Source: Cyrtodaria siliqua (lineage: Eukaryota; Mollusca; Bivalvia; Adapedonta; Hiatellidae). Taken from it: 64,000 nt of DNA. Below the pieces are notes generated by a model. That model made no database searches, was not told where the DNA came from, and saw only the letters and a program-made list of their open reading frames with translations. Positions 61,901 to 64,000 of this stretch are shown here, one piece after another. Where the stretch lies: positions 1-64,000 of the forward strand of contig JAWPHD010003277.1 of the NCBI GenBank assembly GCA_037043455.1, in the 5' to 3' direction. A program made the translations under genes and the position numbers. The number at the start of each line of letters is the position of its first letter. Position 1 is the stretch's first letter.

Positions 61901-62480
61901 TAAGTTGCTGTTATTTAATTTTTCATTTTTATTCTTACATATTGTAAACAACATACTGGACTATGGATGTGTGTATTCACTTTCAATAAAAAGAAGTCAA
62001 TGATTGGATGCACCCGAGGTACTGAAATCAAAAATACAATATCTTTTTTATTAATTACTTTTATTCAGAACACTAGCTATCAAAATGTTTCTTTATAAAT
62101 GTGACACACTACGTCAGCATTGACAGTTGCAAGAAAATTGAAGTTTAAGCAAAAATTGGCATTGTAATTTTTACCATACCCCACCCACTTTATACTATTG
62201 GCGAACCCTTAACCATGCCACCACCTGTCATGATAGTCTTATTCAGACTGAGGCAGTATAGAAAGAAAAGACAGGGAGGGGACATCTCGCGAAAACCAAT
62301 GACTAACAAACCTTTCAGTCTTTCTACTGCGAAGTCTTCAAATTCATATAAAGATATTATGTCAGTTGGAGGAATTTTGTAAAACTGAAGTCTGTGTTTG
62401 TATGTGTCATGCTCGAATTCCTTTCCTGCATGCTTGTTTCGTCTGTTACTCCTTTTAATTGAACTTTTATCAAACTCCAT
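31795..62480 (-). CDS. PRIM2: DNA primase large subunit, 12 exons, complete
   Basis: Join, 5' to 3' on the - strand: 62480-62312, 55593-55484, 52087-51990, 46061-45938, 45329-45237, 42640-42503, 39637-39494, 39144-38962, 38107-37981, 37372-37290, 34108-33952, 31982-31795. Total 1614 bp, 537 residues (human PRIM2: 509). Every intron is GT-AG and every phase fits. PRIM2 partners PRIM1 and polymerase alpha in the nucleus and regulates RNA primer synthesis. Diagnostic strings are [16 protein letters not shown] (exon 3), [15 protein letters not shown] [19 protein letters not shown] (exon 8) and [16 protein letters not shown] (exon 9). The 4Fe-4S cysteines are C301, C380, C397 and C437; the last two spacings (17, 40) equal those of the human protein. 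The C-terminal tail is Ser/Thr-rich then acidic. Three exon edges lie in tandem repeats (exons 4, 10, 12). Identification is from remembered family sequence, not a search. Confidence 0.96.
32147..32480. mobile_element. Harbinger-like MITE with TTA duplication
   Basis: 334 bp. The ends 'ggcctaaaaaaacaac...tgtgtttctgg' and 'ccggaaacacacatg...ttattaggcc' are inverted. TTA is on both sides (32144-32146, 32481-32483). The centre has adjoining A and T runs (32348-32399) that form a further hairpin. Located in PRIM2 intron 11. Confidence 0.75.
32484..33951. other. PRIM2 intron 11 remainder
   Basis: AT-rich intron. 33110-33460 has repeated 'cacttgct', 'caagtgc' and 'agcaagta' words that recur near 49500-49560, probably parts of a hAT-like family ('catttgaaccctgtg' at 33446 resembles a hAT right end). 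No complete element could be defined. Confidence 0.4.
33952..34108 (-). CDS. PRIM2: PRIM2 exon 11 (fourth Fe-S cysteine)
   Basis: The acceptor 'cttctatttcag' precedes ATAATGGTTGAAG; the donor is AAATAAAA|GTAAGA. It encodes residues 424-475, including [11 protein letters not shown] with C437, the fourth cluster ligand, and [18 protein letters not shown], matching the human HPNQFF...SQRILNGG segment. Confidence 0.93.
34175..37331 (-). repeat. 54-bp minisatellite made of the PRIM2 exon 10 donor region, about 58 copies
   Basis: Unit on the gene strand: AGCCTGAAATCCCAGGC, then TGTTGGGGGCTC, then TTACTTAGAAAAG, then GTAGGCCAGTGA. The first 42 bp match the last 14 codons of exon 10 (37331-37290), and the last 12 bp match the intron start, including GT and an in-frame TGA. 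In the exon 10 frame a unit reads [21 protein letters not shown]; the exon itself reads [14 protein letters not shown]. Most units are 54 bp, some 53 or shorter. Variants alternate 'actggcctacc' and 'acagacctacc'. A longer variant with 'actttttctattaaaagta' recurs near 34916, 35994 and 36690, suggesting higher-order duplication. The array fills almost all of intron 10 and stops about 66 bp from exon 11. ORFs within it are repeat frames, not genes. Copy number is from length, not counted. Confidence 0.95.
37290..37372 (-). CDS. PRIM2: PRIM2 exon 10 (third Fe-S cysteine)
   Basis: The acceptor 'attgtttattatcag' precedes GATGTCC; the donor is GAAAAG|GTAGGTC. It encodes residues 396-423, [16 protein letters not shown] onward to SYLEK. 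C397 is the third cluster ligand. The length between C397 and C437 equals that of the human protein, which supports this donor as the true one. The last 42 bp are the first unit of the intron 10 minisatellite; reading past the donor meets TGA after three codons. Confidence 0.93.
37692..37810 (-). mobile_element. SINE core, reverse orientation
   Basis: On the - strand: 'cggtggttctacccagg', 'cttactcctccaatagaagc' and 'tggaaagttgccatatgacc'. The same core is seen at 10291-10421. It lies in PRIM2 intron 9. Confidence 0.75.
37981..38107 (-). CDS. PRIM2: PRIM2 exon 9 (second Fe-S cysteine)
   Basis: The acceptor 'cttatttgcttag' precedes TTTGACAAAC; the donor is CATG|GTAAGA. It encodes residues 354-395 plus one base. 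[18 protein letters not shown] is nearly identical to the human protein. C380 (YSCLK) is the second cluster ligand. Confidence 0.95.
38962..39144 (-). CDS. PRIM2: PRIM2 exon 8 (first Fe-S cysteine)
   Basis: The acceptor 'tttgtaattgcag' precedes TTGTCCAAG; the donor is GACAAG|GTAAGT. It encodes residues 293-353. [10 protein letters not shown] supplies C301, the first cluster ligand. The [18 protein letters not shown] core is the most conserved part of the family and contacts the template-primer junction in known structures. Confidence 0.96.
39494..39637 (-). CDS. PRIM2: PRIM2 exon 7
   Basis: The acceptor 'ctactttacag' precedes ATAACTGCC; the donor is GAAATG|GTGAGT. It encodes residues 245-292, [19 protein letters not shown] and on, matching the human LTARSLPAVQSDERLQPLL segment. 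Confidence 0.93.
40760..42050 (-). repeat. tandem repeat in intron 6, ~180-bp unit, about 7 copies
   Basis: Units carry 'ccttttcatataagctacc', 'cataaagtttcattccaata', 'tctcattcctaactgaagtt' and 'accccaaatgcaa'. The block ends with 'gactgactgacagactgagt' and 'gaccggtaggggacta'. The reverse relative is at 25860-26190. Non-coding; runs most of the length of intron 6. Confidence 0.85.
42503..42640 (-). CDS. PRIM2: PRIM2 exon 6
   Basis: The acceptor 'aactccatttccag' precedes GTTCATTTC; the donor is CTAGCT|GTATGT. It encodes residues 199-244, with [20 protein letters not shown] matching the human [20 protein letters not shown]. Confidence 0.93.
43368..43565 (+). pseudogene. first-exon remnant of a hAT-type transposase or hAT-derived gene
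   Basis: ATG with a good context (aaaATGtc). The peptide starts [20 protein letters not shown] and includes [19 protein letters not shown], which resembles the N-terminal part of hAT-related proteins just before their TTF/BED-type zinc finger. It then meets TAG, or a possible donor ATG|GTTAGT at 43561. No downstream transposase exon is visible before the right end, so it is probably a deletion derivative. The assignment rests on the motif FNPxWExxFxW and the enclosing hAT-like ends. Confidence 0.5.
43797..43818 (+). repeat. poly(A) tract
   Basis: About 19 A within the hAT-like element; no other SINE feature next to it. Confidence 0.8.
44248..44871. mobile_element. hAT-like MITE
   Basis: 624 bp with ends 'cagggcctcctctgg' and 'ccagaggaggctctg', inverted with one mismatch. 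Flanks (ctaat, ctata) do not give a clean target duplication. Small ORFs at 44592-44909 and 44699-44881 follow no known family. Confidence 0.65.
45237..45329 (-). CDS. PRIM2: PRIM2 exon 5
   Basis: The acceptor 'tcttattacag' precedes ATATCGCCT; the donor is TTTAAG|GTGCAT, weaker than the other donors in the gene. It encodes residues 168-198, a variable linker ([19 protein letters not shown]) that corresponds to the poorly conserved human segment after residue 160. Confidence 0.85.
45938..46061 (-). CDS. PRIM2: PRIM2 exon 4
   Basis: The acceptor 'catgttgtgtttcag' precedes GGAAGAATTAC; the donor is GAATTG|GTGAGT. It encodes residues 126-167, [19 protein letters not shown] and on, matching the human EELRRWFIQQEMDLLRFRF. 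The acceptor and first 23 bp are the last of three tandem 46-bp copies. Confidence 0.93.
46039..46176 (-). repeat. 46-bp tandem triplication of the exon 4 acceptor region
   Basis: Units 46039-46084, 46085-46130 and 46131-46176. Each unit is 23 bp of exon 4 (46039-46061 in the true copy) plus 23 bp of intron 3 with its polypyrimidine-AG. The two extra copies still read EELRGWF and EELHRWF in the exon frame. They supply decoy acceptors ending at 46108 and 46154. Use of either would add 46 or 92 bp and shift the frame. Confidence 0.92.
46430..46685 (-). repeat. reverse copy of the 16120-type repeat
   Basis: Contains 'gggtcataactctgccaaaa', 'aggcttgatactgatcatcc' and 'aggagaactagcctgg'. The longer relative is at 48480-49018; parts of the two blocks are almost identical. 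Confidence 0.75.
46690..47899. mobile_element. pogo/mariner-like element, TA flanked
   Basis: 1210 bp. The left end 'ccgaatttgtcggcgtatag' and the reverse of the right end 'ccgtattcctcggcctatag' match, followed inward by 'cgtgcaccccgactt' and 'gtgcaccccaacttc'. TA lies on both sides. No transposase reading frame is visible, so it is non-autonomous. Confidence 0.65.
47900..48479. other. intron 3 stretch with dispersed-repeat arms
   Basis: 47905-47970 is a Harbinger-like arm ('gtttgtttccgacc', 'ccctatttttaaggccccga'). 47970-48070 has 'gggctagtct' and 'agcccgacgccc' words typical of a hAT-like end, without a partner found. The remainder is AT-rich. Confidence 0.45.
48480..49018 (-). repeat. reverse copy of the 16120-type repeat, 3 units
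   Basis: Head 'aacaagaggtccaatagggc', then three ~170-bp units with 'ataactctgccaaaa', 'caactaggcttggtactgat' and 'ttcaggagaactag'. Confidence 0.8.
49019..49412 (+). repeat. tandem repeat element (2985-type), 2-3 units
   Basis: Same words as at 2985-3500, ending in 'cggacggacgactcatccca' and 'ttcggccagtagagcta'. It directly follows the reverse 16120-type block, so one composite element is possible. Confidence 0.8.
49822..50761. mobile_element. inner hAT-like element with 6-bp duplication TAGGTC
   Basis: 940 bp with ends 'caggggcacaaattag' and 'gttagtctgtgcccctg'. TAGGTC is at 49816-49821 and 50762-50767. The target site is the 'ctaggtccaacc' word of the neighbouring satellite repeat, so it inserted into that repeat. 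A 99-codon ORF (49908-50207) shows no known motif; I do not call it a gene. Confidence 0.75.
50762..51590 (+). repeat. ~145-bp tandem repeat, about 5 units
   Basis: Units with 'gaccaaccatccttccaagt', 'ctaggtccaaccattgtct', 'attgatcggacatcgttttg', 'cgaccttgacctttgaccta' and 'aaatcaataggggtcatcta'. It ends with a hairpin, 'atggcttccc...ggggaagccat' (51538-51577). Confidence 0.9.
51990..52087 (-). CDS. PRIM2: PRIM2 exon 3
   Basis: The acceptor 'aatttcttgtttcag' precedes TTCAGCGAA; the donor is AGATC|GTAAGT. It encodes residues 94-125 plus two bases. It starts with an acidic run ([11 protein letters not shown]), then [16 protein letters not shown], nearly identical to the human [16 protein letters not shown]. 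Confidence 0.95.
52230..52560 (-). repeat. ~120-bp tandem repeat, 3 units
   Basis: Units with 'gccaaaaatcattcaaccag', 'atcatactgacacttcttg' and 'gtgaagtttcatgaaaatc'. The end is 'gacagacagacatccggatg' followed by 'gacataatatgctcccc'. Non-coding. Confidence 0.75.
53325..54745 (+). repeat. tandem repeat element (2985-type), about 8 units
   Basis: Head 'aacaagaggcccaagagggc', ~150-bp units with 'atcaagggccataactccg', 'gctttcattgatattaacaa' and 'taaagatcggatgaacaatg', end 'acggacggacgacggacaac', then the hairpin 'tctgctggccttcggccagt' and 'agagct'. It is nested inside the hAT-like element 52726-55161. The four ORFs reported by simple translation here (53814-54614) are repeat frames. Confidence 0.9.
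53610..53790 (+). repeat. A-rich low-complexity tract
   Basis: About 180 bp almost wholly A with some T, interrupting the tandem array between its second and third units. Possibly a degraded poly(A) expansion. Confidence 0.85.
55484..55593 (-). CDS. PRIM2: PRIM2 exon 2
   Basis: The acceptor 'attctttgttgtag' precedes TATTGAAAGC; the donor is ATTAAG|GTACTG. With one base from exon 1 it encodes residues 57-93. [17 protein letters not shown] matches the human VKGTEQYQSKLESELRK. Confidence 0.92.
55595..57585. other. PRIM2 intron 1, proximal part
   Basis: AT-rich intron. Harbinger-like arms lie at 56190-56260 ('ggccaaataaaataatg', 'ccgaccaaccctag') and 56580-56620. 57066-57135 has 'caggcctgtaaaattccact' and 'cgagtgacttgtcaggc', a hAT-like end without a found partner. 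No gene seen. Confidence 0.4.
57586..59066. mobile_element. hAT-like element with 5-bp duplication ATGAT
   Basis: 1481 bp. The ends 'caggccttgacactaac' and 'gttactgtcgaggcctg' are inverted with two mismatches. ATGAT lies at 57581-57585 and 59067-59071. No transposase is recognised; the 95-codon ORF at 57479-57766 crosses the left end and is not a gene. Confidence 0.75.
59072..60146. other. PRIM2 intron 1, middle part
   Basis: AT-rich, no complete element found. The repeated word 'attgtgaa' near 59640-59880 may be a remnant of a hAT-like end. No gene seen. Confidence 0.35.
60147..60439. mobile_element. hAT-like MITE with 5-bp duplication AAGAG
   Basis: 293 bp. The ends 'cagggtttcccccagga' and 'ttctgggggaaaccctg' are inverted. 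AAGAG is at 60142-60146 and 60440-60444. The word 'caacatgcctt' occurs four times inside. The two overlapping ORFs near 60010-60306 are not supported as genes. Confidence 0.8.
60620..62208. mobile_element. TTAA-flanked element
   Basis: 1589 bp. The ends 'gggttcgccaat' and 'attggcgaaccc' are perfect, with a second inverted block 'gtgggtggggtat' / 'ataccccacccac' slightly further in. TTAA lies at 60616-60619 and 62209-62212. No transposase is seen. It ends about 100 bp from PRIM2 exon 1. Confidence 0.8.
62312..62480 (-). CDS. PRIM2: PRIM2 exon 1 (start codon)
   Basis: ATG at 62480; donor CTGAAAG|GTTTGT. It encodes residues 1-56 plus one base: [16 protein letters not shown] and on, then [20 protein letters not shown] matching the human LQFYLQPPSENISLIEFENL. 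The start is supported by the shared MEF N-terminus and by stops upstream in frame. Confidence 0.93.
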
Positions 62481-62486
62481 TTCGAC

Positions 62487-62494
62487 TTTCCCGC
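62487..62494 (-). promoter_or_regulatory. E2F-type site TTTCCCGC beside the PRIM2 start
   Basis: Perfect match to the E2F consensus TTTSSCGC (written on the + strand), 7 to 14 bp upstream of the ATG. Primase subunits are S-phase genes controlled by E2F in other animals, so the site is plausible. Its closeness to the ATG implies a very short 5' UTR or a role downstream of the transcription start. Confidence 0.5.
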
Positions 62495-62519
62495 TAAATA
62501 ATTTCGTTGTTGTTTTCTC

Positions 62520-63062
62520 GATAACCGAAAAGGAGCTTAAATAACGGAATGATCTGAATCGGACCTAATTAAAAAAATGAAATAGCAAATGAAAAGAAAT
62601 GGGGGTGTATGCCTCTTCACCAGATCAAATTAGATTATATTGGGACAGTTACCTCAGAGGGAGATGAGTTTCCTATAAGACATGCACTCGCAGAAGGCAG
62701 AAATTATGAACCCACGCAACCCATGCGGTGCATACTGTAGGCGCTAGGCCTAAAGTGCGAAAAGGAGATTCAGCAAAGAAAAGGAGCCATACAATCTATA
62801 TTTGAAGCATTACGCAAATTATTTTATATATTTAGAAACAGACTAATGAAATATGTTTGCAGTAAAAAAAATATAGTTAAATCAAAATGACAAACTTCAA
62901 ATTAATTTTTGGTCAATAGGCCTACTTTTGTGTTTTGACTCCATTTTGGTCACACGAAAAGGACTTTCCGCCTACGAAAAGGAGTCATAAAATCAATATC
63001 TAAAGCTTAATACAAATTGTTTTTATATATTAACAAAAATAAATAAATAGAGTAATTATTAT
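62520..63062. other. PRIM2 upstream region
   Basis: No TATA box at a convincing distance. Two related stretches, 62752-62830 and 62929-63010, share 'cgaaaaggag' and 'caatctatatt'/'caatatctaaag' words and may be an old duplication. No gene seen. Confidence 0.35.
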
Positions 63063-63285
63063 CCGTCGGTATAGAACAGTCGACCTCAAGTCTACTGGCT
63101 CTGGTGTCTCAACGCCCCGACAAAAAGTATTAGTTTGTATGAATATCTGCGTAACATTTATTGAAAAAAAGATACGTTAGGAGCCGTCGGTATAGAACAG
63201 TCAACCTCTGGTGTTCAACACTCCGACAAAAAGTATTAGTCTGTATGAATATCTGCGTAACATTTATTGAAAAAAAACACACAAA
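63063..63285 (+). repeat. ~120-bp tandem duplication
   Basis: Copy 1 (63063-63183) and copy 2 (63184-63285) share 'ccgtcggtatagaacagtc', 'gacaaaaagtattagt' and 'gtatgaatatctgcgtaac'. Copy 2 lacks about 18 bp ('aagtctactggctct' region). Confidence 0.85.
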
Positions 63286-63978
63286 AAAACGGTACGTGGT
63301 GCATATAATGGTTGTTATTTTAGTTTGCAAAACAGTTATTTATGTCAATTGTAATACACCTTTGTTTCAAATAATCTCCATGGAACTTCACATAATGCTA
63401 AATAATGTTAATTTCATTCCATTTGCAGAAAAGTTCTTTCTTTTTCTTTCATTAAATTTGTTAAAAAAATATCGTATATGCTACTCTCACTCAAGTAATA
63501 CATAAATTGTTATGATAAGTTCTAAATTGTGTCTTTTATTATGTTTGTTTAAAATAATTGATATGTTAATGCCATGTAATAGATAAATTTACATTCGGAA
63601 ATATTACAACTATAATGAGTCAGTGTTGTTGTCGTTTTCTTTTCATCTCCTGATATGAAAAGAGTGAATAATTAAAATAATATAAGCAGACTGAACAAGT
63701 AGGTATAAAAGTAAATATAAAGTCATATATAAAATATACGACAATAGATGTAGCATCAATCTCTTGACTACAAACTCTGACCCAAGGCTGAAAAAGTAGA
63801 TATAAAAGTACATTTGCAAGTTTCGTATAACAGAGATTTGTTCCATGAAATGATAGTACACACATTTGTTTGTATATAAATTTCACCTTTTATGTCATTC
63901 GTTACTATTAAATATATTTACTGAGTTCTTAAGAGTTTGATGACTATATACCAATACAGTAAAGGTATCTATACTCAC
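63286..63978. other. spacer at the window edge
   Basis: Very AT-rich; the small ORFs on both strands have no recognisable motif. Nothing called. Confidence 0.35.
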
Positions 63979-64000
63979 TTGGAAAAGAAAGTGTGCACAG
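63979..64000 (-). other. possible exon end of a gene that continues past the window
   Basis: On the - strand the sequence reads TTTCTTTTCCAA|GTGAGTATAG, a strong donor consensus. It could be an upstream non-coding exon of PRIM2 or the edge of another gene. The window ends 22 bp further on, so it cannot be tested here. Confidence 0.25.

Overview
The window is eukaryotic nuclear DNA, most likely from a bivalve or related mollusc. The evidence is AT-rich intron and spacer sequence, GT-AG introns, tRNA-derived SINEs with a conserved core and an attca-type tail, many short elements carrying internal tandem repeats (ends with runs of gtccgtctgtccg), and two intron-containing animal genes. The species call is inference from repeat style and protein similarity; no search was run.

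Two genes lie tail to tail. On the + strand, 7206-23864, is a three-exon gene for an 1118-residue nuclear protein with about twelve C2H2-type zinc fingers; I do not recognise an ortholog. On the - strand, 62480-31795, is a complete 12-exon gene for the large subunit of DNA primase (PRIM2), 537 residues. Its splice phases join without a break, and it keeps all four cysteines that hold the 4Fe-4S cluster (C301, C380, C397, C437). The genes do not look functionally linked. PRIM2 works with PRIM1 and DNA polymerase alpha in primer synthesis.

Layout: 1-7183, upstream spacer with two tandem-repeat blocks and two CRE-like sites; 7184-23864, zinc-finger gene, with introns full of Helitron-like, hAT-like, Harbinger-like and SINE copies; 23865-31794, convergent spacer with a fold-back element directly after the zinc-finger stop codon, several MITEs and SINEs; 31795-62480, PRIM2, whose introns hold at least six hAT-like elements with visible target-site duplications, a pogo-like element, a TTAA element and large tandem arrays; 62481-64000, PRIM2 upstream region with a perfect E2F-type site beside the ATG.

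The most notable signal is in PRIM2. Intron 10 is almost entirely a 54-bp minisatellite (34175-37331, about 58 copies by length). Each unit is a copy of the exon 10/intron 10 junction: 42 bp equals the last 14 codons of exon 10 and 12 bp is the start of the intron with its GT donor and an in-frame TGA. The true donor of exon 10 is therefore the first unit of a long array of decoy donors. Two smaller cases occur in the same gene: the acceptor and first 23 bp of exon 4 are present three times in tandem (46-bp unit, 46039-46176), and the last codons plus stop lie in a decayed ~40-bp tandem repeat that runs on into the 3' flank. A second theme is a set of hAT-like elements whose visible duplications are 5 or 6 bp rather than the usual 8 bp.
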